Shown: positions 32,708 through 39,581 of the stretch, one piece after another | Layout of the letters: every line of letters starts with the position of its first letter | How positions within the stretch are numbered: position 1 is the first letter of the stretch | Source of the DNA: Streptomyces plumbidurans | GTDB taxonomy: Bacteria; Actinomycetota; Actinomycetes; Streptomycetales; Streptomycetaceae | Direction: 5' to 3' | NCBI RefSeq assembly: GCF_019857225.1 | Contig: NZ_JAFJSY010000009.1 | Span: 124,001-188,000 of the forward strand | DNA: 64,000 nt | The notes under the pieces: model-generated | The model's database searches: none | What the model saw: only the letters and a program-made list of their open reading frames with translations | What the model was told of the DNA's origin: nothing | Program-made: the position numbers and the translations under genes

Positions 32708-33019
32708 ATGCACAAGCTTCGCAAGGCTGCCGTCCTGGTCGCCGCCATCAGCAGCGTCGGGCTCCTCGGTGCCGGCGCCGCGCAGGCCGACCAGGGCGGT
32801 TGGGGTTCGGGCGGCGAGGACGGGCACCGCGGGACCTCCAGCTTCAGCGTCCTGCAGAGCACCACCTGCCGCTCACACGACGCCAACGTCGACGTCCTCG
32901 GCCAGGTCGGCATCCTCAACGGCCTCGGCGGCAACCTGCTGAACGGCGAGGGCAACGCCGGAGCGCAGCAGACCTCGCTGGGCTCGGACATGGGCTGCAA
33001 CAACAGCGTCGGCAAGTAA
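32708..33019 (+). CDS. Small secreted protein, family A member 3
   Basis: 103 aa. Signal peptide MHKLRKAAVLVAAISSVGLL with GAAQA cleavage, a Gly/Trp/His-rich spacer (DQGGWGSGGEDGHRG) and the family A core: CRSHDANVDVLGQVGILNGL, NLLNGEGNAGAQ and LGSDMGCNN. Nearly identical signal and leader to member 2 show recent tandem duplication, while the spacer has diverged. GGAG lies 7 nt before the ATG. Confidence 0.87.
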   Translation: MHKLRKAAVLVAAISSVGLLGAGAAQADQGGWGSGGEDGHRGTSSFSVLQSTTCRSHDANVDVLGQVGILNGLGGNLLNGEGNAGAQQTSLGSDMGCNNSVGK

Positions 33020-33032
33020 GGCCGTAGAACTC

Positions 33033-33073
33033 CCTCGGTGCCCCGGTCGAAAGGCCGGGGCACCGAGGTTTTT
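33033..33073. terminator. Terminator after family A member 3
   Basis: CCTCGGTGCCCCGG and CCGGGGCACCGAGG form a perfect 14-bp stem with an 8-nt loop and TTTTT. It may also stop the convergent gene at 33097. Confidence 0.93.
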
Positions 33074-33096
33074 GTTTCGCCGGAAAACCCGGTACG

Positions 33097-33477
33097 TCAG
33101 AACTCGATGTGCGGGCGCTCGATCCGAGGGCGCTCGATGTGCGGGCGCTTGAAACCCTTCGGTACCGGCGTCGTGTTCGAGCACTCCACCTTGGGCCCGA
33201 CCGTCGTGGTGCCGGGGCGGGTGAGCATCTCGTCGTCGGTCAGCACCAGTTGCGGCCGGTAGGTCGTCGAGCACTTCTGGTCCTGCTTGACGACGAAGGT
33301 GCCGCGCTTGTCCTTGTGGACGACCTCGCTCTTGTGCACGCAGGTCGTCTCCCCGGCGGCGGTGGTCTTGCAGTCCCCCGAGGAGTCGGCGGCGTACGCC
33401 TGCGCGCCGCCGACGTAGATCACGGCGATGCTTCCGACGAGCCCCGAGACGGCGGCCATTTTCTTTCGACTGAACAT
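33097..33477 (-). CDS. Small secreted protein, family C member 1 (four Cys)
   Basis: 126 aa. Signal peptide MFSRKKMAAVSGLVGSIAVI, cleaved near AQAYA. The mature chain has four Cys in the pattern GDC-x10-CV ... QKC ... GPKVEC, shared with the gene at 34153. It ends in a short basic repeat, RPHIERPRIERPHIEF. No homologous function is known to me. The shared layout suggests two disulfides and an extracellular role. AAGGAAA precedes the ATG. Confidence 0.8.
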   Translation of the reverse strand: MFSRKKMAAVSGLVGSIAVIYVGGAQAYAADSSGDCKTTAAGETTCVHKSEVVHKDKRGTFVVKQDQKCSTTYRPQLVLTDDEMLTRPGTTTVGPKVECSNTTPVPKGFKRPHIERPRIERPHIEF

Positions 33478-33501
33478 GCGCTGCTTTCCTTTGCAATTGA
33501 T

Positions 33502-33549
33502 GCAGCCCGGGCGCGCACCCTGAAGGGTTCTGCCGCGCGTCCGGGCTGC
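33502..33549. terminator. Long hairpin between secreted-protein genes
   Basis: GCAGCCCGGGCGCG (from 33502) pairs with CGCGCGTCCGGGCTGC (to 33549). It lies downstream of the gene at 33593 and upstream of the one at 33097, both minus strand. Confidence 0.7.
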
Positions 33550-33592
33550 TTGTTGCTCTGTGAGGATGTTGCGTGCGTCCCTGCTGGGCGCC

Positions 33593-33949
33593 TTACTGGC
33601 CGTAGCCGGCCTGCGGGGTGGCGTAGCCCGTCTGCGGAGCGGCGTAGCCGGCCTCGGGCGTGGCGTAGCCGGTCTGCGGGGCCGCGTAGCCCGCCTGGGG
33701 TGCCGCGTAGCCCGCCTGGGGCATGTAGTTGAAACCGTTCGTCGGCGCGAAGTACGGGGCGGCCTGCGGGGCCGCCTGCGGAGCCGCCTGCGGAGCGGAC
33801 GGGGCGCCCCAGCCGGCCACGGCGTTGGCCTGCGAGGAGGCCACCGCGGTGACTCCGCCGAAGCCGTCGGCCATGCTGACGCCGGTACCGAGAGCGGACA
33901 GTCCCGCGACCGCAGCCGCTACGACTGCGGCCCGCTGAAACTTGCGCAT
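33593..33949 (-). CDS. Secreted Tyr/Pro/Gln heptad-repeat protein
   Basis: 118 aa. Signal peptide MRKFQRAAVVAAAVAGLSAL with GVSMA cleavage. After APQAAPQAAPQAAPYFAPTN the C-terminal 40 residues are six imperfect seven-residue repeats GYAAPQA / GYATPEA / GYAAPQT. There is no Cys. Tyr-bearing repeats of this kind are known in structural or cross-linked surface proteins; that role is inference here. Signal and MRKFQ start resemble the gene at 31602. Confidence 0.8.
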   Translation of the reverse strand: MRKFQRAAVVAAAVAGLSALGTGVSMADGFGGVTAVASSQANAVAGWGAPSAPQAAPQAAPQAAPYFAPTNGFNYMPQAGYAAPQAGYAAPQTGYATPEAGYAAPQTGYATPQAGYGQ

Positions 33950-34065
33950 ATTGAGACCCTTCCCTGGCTGGGCTTGACGCCCTGGTTTGACTACTTAATG
34001 TGAGCATATACAGACGAAACGTAGTCATTTGGGATCTATTGGCTCTCTCAGCACCGTGTCGGTTT

Positions 34066-34098
34066 ATGGTGATAAACATTTTTCTTATTCATCACCAT
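34066..34098. repeat. AT-rich inverted repeat
   Basis: ATGGTGAT and ATCACCAT flank a 17-nt A/T-rich loop in a stretch (33985-34100) far below the local GC level. It lies between two minus-strand secreted-protein genes and may be the upstream control region of the gene at 33593. Confidence 0.45.
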
Positions 34099-34102
34099 GG
34101 AA

Positions 34103-34136
34103 AACGGCCGGTCCGAATAACCCCGGCCCGGCCGTT
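34103..34136 (-). terminator. Terminator-like hairpin after family C member 2
   Basis: AACGGCCGG and CCGGCCGTT form a perfect 9-bp stem just downstream of the gene at 34153; the T-tract is poor. Confidence 0.6.
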
Positions 34137-34152
34137 CACACATGACAGAGGG

Positions 34153-34518
34153 TCAGCCCAGCAGGCCACCGGGAAGCTCGAAACCGTCGTCGTTCTGGTC
34201 GTTCTTGGGCGCCGTGGAACCGTCCGGATTACAGGTCACCTCGGGACCGATCCGCGTGGCCCCGTTGTTCAGCAGGGGGATGACCGGAAGCTTCATGGGC
34301 TGCACCGGCACACAGGTCGTCGACTTGCGGACGGCGAACCCCCCGTCGCCCGCGGGCATTTCACCGGTGATGCGCTGGACACAGGTGACGTTGCCCTGGA
34401 GGTCGACGGAGCAGGCGCCCGGGTCCGCGGCGGCGTGTGCCTGGGTGACGCCGGCGCCGGTCATGATGAGGCCGCACAGCAGCCCGGAGACGGCCGCGGT
34501 CTTCTTTCCACTGAACAT
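34153..34518 (-). CDS. Small secreted protein, family C member 2 (four Cys)
   Basis: 121 aa. Signal peptide MFSGKKTAAVSGLLCGLIMT, cleaved near TQAHA. The four mature Cys follow the family C pattern GAC-x9-CV ... TTC ... GPEVTC, and both members share a FxVxK/R segment between Cys 2 and 3. The C-terminus is acidic (NDQNDDGFELPGG). Leader AAGGAAA and start MFS-KK are common to both members. Confidence 0.8.
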   Translation of the reverse strand: MFSGKKTAAVSGLLCGLIMTGAGVTQAHAAADPGACSVDLQGNVTCVQRITGEMPAGDGGFAVRKSTTCVPVQPMKLPVIPLLNNGATRIGPEVTCNPDGSTAPKNDQNDDGFELPGGLLG

Positions 34519-34626
34519 GTGATCCGTTTCCTTCGAGAGGGGCGCCCGTACGCCTCGCGCCGCGAACCGGCCGCGCCGGGCCACAAGTTGGGGGCGGCCT
34601 CGCACTCCGGGCCGCAGCACACGAAC

Positions 34627-34658
34627 GGGCCCCGTCGGGGGTCGACCCCGAGGGGCCC
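34627..34658 (-). terminator. Terminator-like hairpin after family B member 2
   Basis: GGGCCCCGTCGGGG and CCCCGAGGGGCCC can form a long GC stem in the 175-bp gap downstream of the gene at 34694. Confidence 0.55.
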
Positions 34659-34693
34659 GCGGGAGAGCGTCGCGCAGGACTGGGCTGCCGGCC

Positions 34694-34945
34694 TCAGTCG
34701 GTGAAGGCGTTGTTGAACTGGCCGCAGGTGGTGTCGTAGGTCTCGGACAGACCCAGCACGCTGATCGGCAGATCGCCCTCGGCGGCCGTCTGCGGGCTGC
34801 ACTCCTGGTACGGGCGGTAGTGCTCGGTCGCCTTCGGCGCGTCGTCGTAGCCGTAGCCACCGGCATAGGCGGTGCCGGCGCCGATGGCGGACAGACCGCC
34901 GGCCGCCACTGCCGCTGCGATCATGGCCTGTTGAAGCTTGCGCAT
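34694..34945 (-). CDS. Small secreted protein, family B member 2
   Basis: 83 aa. Signal peptide MRKLQQAMIAAAVAAGGLSA with GTAYA cleavage, then a short Gly/Tyr segment and the family B domain: YRPYQECSPQ, LPISVLGLSETYD and TCGQFNNAF. The two Cys and the RPYQECSPQ/CGQ-NN anchors match the gene at 31602. The leader GAAGGACCGAGGGTTCC before the ATG is identical in both. Confidence 0.83.
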   Translation of the reverse strand: MRKLQQAMIAAAVAAGGLSAIGAGTAYAGGYGYDDAPKATEHYRPYQECSPQTAAEGDLPISVLGLSETYDTTCGQFNNAFTD

Positions 34946-34993
34946 GGAACCCTCGGTCCTTCATTCGCCGGTAAATCGAGGCTGATTGCCTAC

Positions 34994-35021
34994 TGTGACT
35001 GGACGAACACTATCAGTCACA
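34994..35021. promoter_or_regulatory. TGTGACTG-N12-CAGTCACA inverted repeat
   Basis: Perfect 8-bp arms 49 bp upstream of the family B gene at 34694, in the divergent region shared with the condensation-domain gene. A candidate regulator site. Confidence 0.5.
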
Positions 35022-35249
35022 AAAGGGGATTCCGTGCTGCCCAATGCCCCGTGTCCGAACGTGGACAAGGGAGTTGCGCCGTATCAAGCGCCGCGTGATG
35101 CCCGGCAGACCGATTGGCTCACAACCGCCGATCACTCAATCCACTCAAAAGTGGGAACACATCATGTTCCGGGCATCTCCTTTCGCGGTCGCGGCATTCC
35201 CTTGATCGGGTCCGCCCGATCCGGGCTCCAACTGCGAACGGAGACGCCC

Positions 35250-36674
35250 GTGCGAATGACCGACATCCAGCGTTGCGAGGTCCGGCCCGGACGGCTCGTC
35301 GAGTGGGCGCTCAGTCCGGCGACCGTCGCTGCCGCCGCGGACCTGCCGGCCGACCCCCGGCCGCCGGCGTACGTCCAGGAAGGACACATCAGGACCGCCA
35401 AGACCGTCCGGGACGACGGGCTGTTCGTGCCGACCTGGCTCGGCACCGCCTTCGACATCCCCGGCACCGTCGACCTCGACGCGCTGGAACAGGCGCTGCG
35501 CGGCTGGACGCTGCGGCACGAGACGCTGCGCAGCGGCTTCCGCTGGGACGGCGACGAGATGCACCGTTTCACCCTCGAACCCGAGGCGGTGTCGTTGCAG
35601 CGGGCGGACGTCGGTGAGTTCGCCGACGCGGACCGGCTCGTCCAGCACCTCCAGGACCGCTTCGACACCTGCGCGAACGCGCTGTGCTGGCCCAACTTCC
35701 TCTACGCGGCGGTGATCAGGGACGACTGCACCAGCGTGTACGTCGGCTTCGACCACAGCAACGTCGACGCCTACTCCATCCAACGTATCCCCGCCGAGAT
35801 CCACGAGCTCTACGCGGCGGCCGTCGCGGGCCGGCCCACCGAGGCGGCGCCGGTGGGCAGTTACGTCGACTTCTGCGAGATCGAGCGCGCGGACGCCGAC
35901 CGCATCGACGCCACCCACGAGATCGTCAGCCGCTGGCGCGACTTCATCGTGCGGTGCGACGGCAAACTGCCCAACTTCCCCGTGGAGTTGGGCCTCGAGC
36001 CCGGCGGCCCGCTGCCCACCCAGAAGCTGATGCGCGAGATGCTCGTCGACGCGGACACCGCCGCGGCCTTCGAGTCGTACTGCCGGCCCTTCGGCGGCAG
36101 CCTCGTCGGCATCCTGGCCGCCACCAGCCTGATCGTCCACGAGATCGGCGGGCAGCCCGTCTACCGCGCGGTCGTCCCCTTCCACACGCGGGTGAAGTCC
36201 AAGTGGTCCAATTCCGTGGGGTGGTACGTCGGCGGCGCCCCCATCGAGGTGGCGGTCGACCAGGCACCCGACTTCCTGGCTGCCGTCAAGACGGTGCGCG
36301 CCGAACTGCAGGCCAACAGGTCACTGGCACGCATGCCGCTGGCCCGGGTGCTGCGCCTGCTCGGCGCCGACTTCCGCCCCACCTCGCCCGACCTGTACTC
36401 GATCGTGTCGTACGTTGACGCCCGCGGCATCCCCGGCTCCGAGCGCTGGGACGAGCTGAGCGCCTACGGCCTCGTCAGGGTCTCCTACGGCGACCAGGTC
36501 TGCGTCTGGCTGAACCGGCTCCACGAGGGCCTGTGGTTCACCTGCCGCTACCCCGACACCGACGCCGCGTACAAGAACATGCGGCTCTACGTCGAGCGCC
36601 TGCGCGACGTCATCCTCACCGTGGCCCGCGAACAACACACCGCCGAACTCGCCCCGGCCGACCTGGCCGGATGA
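35250..36674 (+). CDS. Stand-alone condensation-domain (acyltransferase-type) protein
   Basis: 474 aa, no adenylation or carrier domain. The N-terminal lobe has LDALEQALRGWTLRHETLRS. The active-site motif is in VYVGFDHSNVDAYSIQRIPA, a DHxxxDxxS variant of HHxxxDG keeping the second His and the Asp. The C-terminal lobe has VVPFHTRVKSKWSNSVGWYV. Such proteins make ester or amide bonds with carrier-bound or CoA acyl donors (PapA-like). No partner biosynthetic genes adjoin it. GGAG lies 6 nt before the GTG at 35250; an ATG at 35256 is also possible. Confidence 0.8.
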   Translation: MRMTDIQRCEVRPGRLVEWALSPATVAAAADLPADPRPPAYVQEGHIRTAKTVRDDGLFVPTWLGTAFDIPGTVDLDALEQALRGWTLRHETLRSGFRWDGDEMHRFTLEPEAVSLQRADVGEFADADRLVQHLQDRFDTCANALCWPNFLYAAVIRDDCTSVYVGFDHSNVDAYSIQRIPAEIHELYAAAVAGRPTEAAPVGSYVDFCEIERADADRIDATHEIVSRWRDFIVRCDGKLPNFPVELGLEPGGPLPTQKLMREMLVDADTAAAFESYCRPFGGSLVGILAATSLIVHEIGGQPVYRAVVPFHTRVKSKWSNSVGWYVGGAPIEVAVDQAPDFLAAVKTVRAELQANRSLARMPLARVLRLLGADFRPTSPDLYSIVSYVDARGIPGSERWDELSAYGLVRVSYGDQVCVWLNRLHEGLWFTCRYPDTDAAYKNMRLYVERLRDVILTVAREQHTAELAPADLAG

Positions 36675-36683
36675 CCCCACACC

Positions 36684-36721
36684 ACGGCAGGCCCGCCCCC
36701 ACCGGGGGGCGAGCCTGCCGT
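36684..36721. terminator. Bidirectional terminator
   Basis: ACGGCAGGCCCGCCCCC and GGGGGCGAGCCTGCCGT pair around an ACCGG loop between convergent genes. Confidence 0.85.
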
Positions 36722-36733
36722 CCGCTCCGAACG

Positions 36734-37369
36734 TCAGTCACCGTCGGCGATTCCGATCGCCGGCATTCGATGCTCGTCCAACTCGGCGGGCACCGTGCAC
36801 CTCAGTGCATGCTGGATGGCGCGTACGGCGTTGACGAAGGCGTCGGCGCGTTGGCCGCCGCTGATGGCTTCCCGATACCGGGTGAGTTGCTCCAATCGGG
36901 CAGTGTTATTTCCATAGTCGTCGTCGGGGAAGAGCGGGTCGAAGGAGGACAGGATGTCCCCGTCTTCCGCATAGGCAATCCAGGACGATCCCGAGTCGCT
37001 CTCCCGCAGGGACAAGGCGACCGTGTCGCGAGACATGGCGGCAAGAATCTCATCGGCAGCCAGGTGGACGCCCTCCGCCTCGACGGCGAAGGACCAGTCT
37101 CCGTGCCTGCCGGCGCGAAGCACGGTGCCGTGTCCCTCAAGAAGCCCTGCCTCGCGGAGTCCATCGGTGTCCAGGCCGGGCAGGTCGTCTGCGCCGATGT
37201 CATCCCCACGCATCGTGATGATGTCGGCCTCGGCCCGGCTCAATGCGATCGGCTGCGCGGAAGTGCCGGCCGCTCGCGCGAGGAGCTCTGTCGGGGAAGC
37301 ACCTTTGACGAAGATCGCGCAGTACCCGAACGGGTACAGCCGCATGTTCGGAAAGGTTTCGTTGCTCAT
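36734..37369 (-). CDS. DUF6461-like acidic cytoplasmic protein
   Basis: 211 aa, no signal peptide, rich in Asp/Glu. The order FGYCAIFVKGASPTELLARA, GDWSFAVEAEGVHLAADEIL, AMSRDTVALSLRESDSGSSW and YAEDGDILSSFDPLFPDDDY is that of DUF6461 proteins as I remember them. It lies 80 bp downstream of a secreted nuclease-like gene on the same strand, so it could be its immunity partner; that is inference. Tandem ATGs at 37372 and 37369; GAGG spacing favours 37369. Confidence 0.7.
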   Translation of the reverse strand: MSNETFPNMRLYPFGYCAIFVKGASPTELLARAAGTSAQPIALSRAEADIITMRGDDIGADDLPGLDTDGLREAGLLEGHGTVLRAGRHGDWSFAVEAEGVHLAADEILAAMSRDTVALSLRESDSGSSWIAYAEDGDILSSFDPLFPDDDYGNNTARLEQLTRYREAISGGQRADAFVNAVRAIQHALRCTVPAELDEHRMPAIGIADGD

Positions 37370-37449
37370 CATGGCCTCGGCGGATGTTTCATCGCACGTC
37401 CGCTGGCTGCCCGGCCACAACGGCTGGGCAGCGCAGTGGCGTGCGGAGG

Positions 37450-38784
37450 TTACTTTTTGTTCCCGGCGTCAACCCAGTATCCGTCGCCGTCGAGAAGACG
37501 CCACTGCTTGGTCTTGCGCCCGAGGTCCCCGCCGACGCCCTCATTCTGGGCCTTGGGCATGCTGGCGCGAGCGCACTGCGCGTTCGCAGGAGGCATCTTG
37601 CCTTGGCTGAAACCGGGCCAGGTCAACGACAGATACCTTTTGCCGTCGATCGTCTCGGACACCACCATGTACTGCTGGCATGTCTTGCCCGAGGTAACCC
37701 CCTGCTGAGCGCCGCTCTCCTTGGACTTGGCGAATGGGTACTCGTCGCATTGGGCCGGCTTGGGCGTGCTCGCATCGGCCTTGAACGTGCTGTCGCACAC
37801 CTTCTCGCGGTTCTTGCGAGCGGTCGTCTCATTTGCCTCTCGGTGCAAGGGCTGCCCCCTGCCCTCCCAGCCGGGGTGGCTGGCCATGCTGGCCTGAGCC
37901 ATGCCGATGAACTGCCGTGCCTCGCTGTACTTGGCAGGGATTTCGAGGGTCGGTGTGAAGGAGGGCACCACGCAACCGGGTGTCGTGCCACCGCCGATCT
38001 CGTTGTCGCAGCGAACTTCCCACCCGGCGCTCTGGTTTACGCCCCACGTGTAGGAGCCCTTCGCGTTGGCATAGGAGGCAGTGAGGGTGTACTCAAGCAT
38101 CAGGTTGTCGTGCAGCGTGTTCTTGGTCCAGTTCCGCTGCCAGGTGCCCTCCTTCTCCGAAAGGATGGTGACTGGTGCGGCGCCGGTCCATGGGCCCGAC
38201 CCCTGCTTGCACGCGGGAAGGCAGTTGGCCTTGACCGCTACGTTGAAACCGCTGGCCAGTGCCGCTGTGGCGCCCTGCACGCGGAGGAAGAAGTATTCGC
38301 CGAAGCTGGTGTCGGTGTTCTTTGTATCGACCTGCTGCTTGACGGTCAGATAGGCCGTTCCAAGGACTTCCTTGTTCTGTGTATCGAACAGTGTGAGGTT
38401 GACGACCTGGTCCTCGCAGATGGACGTCCGGGTCACGTGCACCACCCCCGACTGCTGGCCGTCGCACCACGTAATCCCGCCCCCTGCGGCAGCCGACCGC
38501 GCGATCTTTCTGGGCACCTGTGACGGTGCGACAGGTTCTATGCACAGCGCCGTCGTCCGGCCCACAGCCGCGGCCTGCTCACGTATTCGGTCACATGACG
38601 CAGCGCTGCCGACTGACGAGCGCGGCTGCACGATCTGCGATGAGCCAGCCGATCCGGCAGTCGGCGCCGAGGAAACAGCCGCCGCCCGCGTGGAACTGGC
38701 CGTGTCGTCGGCGACGGCGGTGCTACTTGCACCCGCCGCGAGGACGAGCGCGGGCACCATCATGAGGACTCGTCTGAGTCGCAA
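37450..38784 (-). CDS. Secreted NucA/NucB-type deoxyribonuclease-domain protein
   Basis: 444 aa. The signal peptide (MRLRRVLMMVPALVLAAGAS, AVADD) predicts export. An N-terminal Ser/Ala-rich segment and a beta-rich middle domain (about residues 100-290) precede the C-terminal nuclease-like part with PKPAQCDEYPFAKSKESGAQ, LTWPGF, CARASMPKAQNEGVGGDLGR and WRLLDGDGYWV, which is the DNase NucA/NucB layout. The start is TTG at 38784, with GGGAG 5 nt upstream. Possible roles are DNA scavenging or antagonism; an acidic protein gene follows. Confidence 0.75.
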   Translation of the reverse strand: MRLRRVLMMVPALVLAAGASSTAVADDTASSTRAAAVSSAPTAGSAGSSQIVQPRSSVGSAASCDRIREQAAAVGRTTALCIEPVAPSQVPRKIARSAAAGGGITWCDGQQSGVVHVTRTSICEDQVVNLTLFDTQNKEVLGTAYLTVKQQVDTKNTDTSFGEYFFLRVQGATAALASGFNVAVKANCLPACKQGSGPWTGAAPVTILSEKEGTWQRNWTKNTLHDNLMLEYTLTASYANAKGSYTWGVNQSAGWEVRCDNEIGGGTTPGCVVPSFTPTLEIPAKYSEARQFIGMAQASMASHPGWEGRGQPLHREANETTARKNREKVCDSTFKADASTPKPAQCDEYPFAKSKESGAQQGVTSGKTCQQYMVVSETIDGKRYLSLTWPGFSQGKMPPANAQCARASMPKAQNEGVGGDLGRKTKQWRLLDGDGYWVDAGNKK

Positions 38785-38926
38785 GTGTTCTCCCGTGTTG
38801 GCATGTCCGTACGCGCTGGTCAGGCGCGCACACCAAGCGGCCCGGAACGGATGAATCTCGCGCCGGGCCAGATGGATCCGATCACGATGCACACAGGAAG
38901 GTCAAAGAATCTGCACATAACCAGCC

Positions 38927-39077
38927 ACTGGCGCCTGATGCGCGCAGGGACCCGTGGCTATCTCCTCAAGGGCGCCGATTGCTAGCGATCCTCCGTACCC
39001 TGCACACCGTCGCCACCGGAGGAGCGGCATCTTCAGCCCCACTACGGCCGAACGACCCAGCCCGCTCTTCGCTTTTA
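38927..39077 (+). pseudogene. Remnant of NarL/LuxR-family response regulator
   Basis: Three frames together recover the end of a NarL-type receiver domain: LMRAGTRGYLLKGAD, a stop, then AILRTLHTVATGGA, then SGIFSPTTAERPSPLFA. Intact relatives read as one continuous helix-loop in this order. The phosphorylation site and the DNA-binding domain are missing. Decayed fragment. Confidence 0.6.
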
Positions 39078-39146
39078 ACCCAACGAGCATGAAGATCACG
39101 ATGCACGACACTGGCATGAGCCGGCTCCACCGTGCTCATCATCTGA

Positions 39147-39510
39147 ATGGGCAGCCTGACCCCCAAAACAGGGTCCTTCTCCTCGGCGGTCGACGGCTGC
39201 AGTCGCTCACGCTGCGCCGTGGTGACAATCTGCTCTGTCTCGACACCACAGAGGCGCCGGGCGCGTGTGATTCCGACTCCCCTGATGTGTGTGGCACCGC
39301 TCCGATGGCAGCGTCTACGGCAGGCGGCACAGCGCGCGACCGCCAGGAAGGACTGACACAGCAATCCGCAGGTTTACCGCAGGTCCGCTTCCGCGACACC
39401 CGGCACGGATGCGGGCACTCCTGTTCACGACCGGAGCGGCACCCGGACCGTGATGGAGATCCTCGAGCACTAGCAGATCGCGGTGACACAGGCGCCGCCG
39501 TCACAGGGCA
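39147..39510 (+). pseudogene. Remnant of tyrosine-recombinase integrase
   Basis: Pieces of a phage/ICE-type integrase appear in three frames: RVIPTPLMCVAPLRWQRLRQ near 39270, AGLPQVRFRDTRHGCGHS near 39370 (the AGLPxxRFHDLRH box with the catalytic HxxR), and TRTVMEILEH, stop, QIAVTQ near 39440-39490 (MEILGHSQIAVT box). Frameshifts, an internal stop and a deletion make it dead. It runs towards the 3' end of the tRNA-Thr gene about 75 bp away, the expected place for a tRNA-targeting integrase. Confidence 0.65.
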
Positions 39511-39531
39511 CTGCCGTCAAGAACTACCGTC

Positions 39532-39564
39532 AACGCCCCCGAGATCGAGGATCTCGGGGGCGTT
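39532..39564 (-). terminator. Terminator-like hairpin after tRNA-Thr
   Basis: AACGCCCCCGAGAT and ATCTCGGGGGCGTT form a perfect 14-bp stem with a 5-nt loop, just downstream of the minus-strand tRNA. Confidence 0.8.
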
Positions 39565-39581
39565 GTCCCAGGCAGTGAAAG

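Noticed and set aside
30145..33019. Calling family A proteins chaplins
   Set aside because: Size, signal peptide, two Cys and hydrophobic centre are similar, but the chaplin domain pattern (GN-VN-CGNTVNVVGLLNPAFGN style) is absent.
33593..33949. Calling the Tyr-repeat protein a rodlin
   Set aside because: No similarity to the rodlin body; only low-complexity composition and export are shared.
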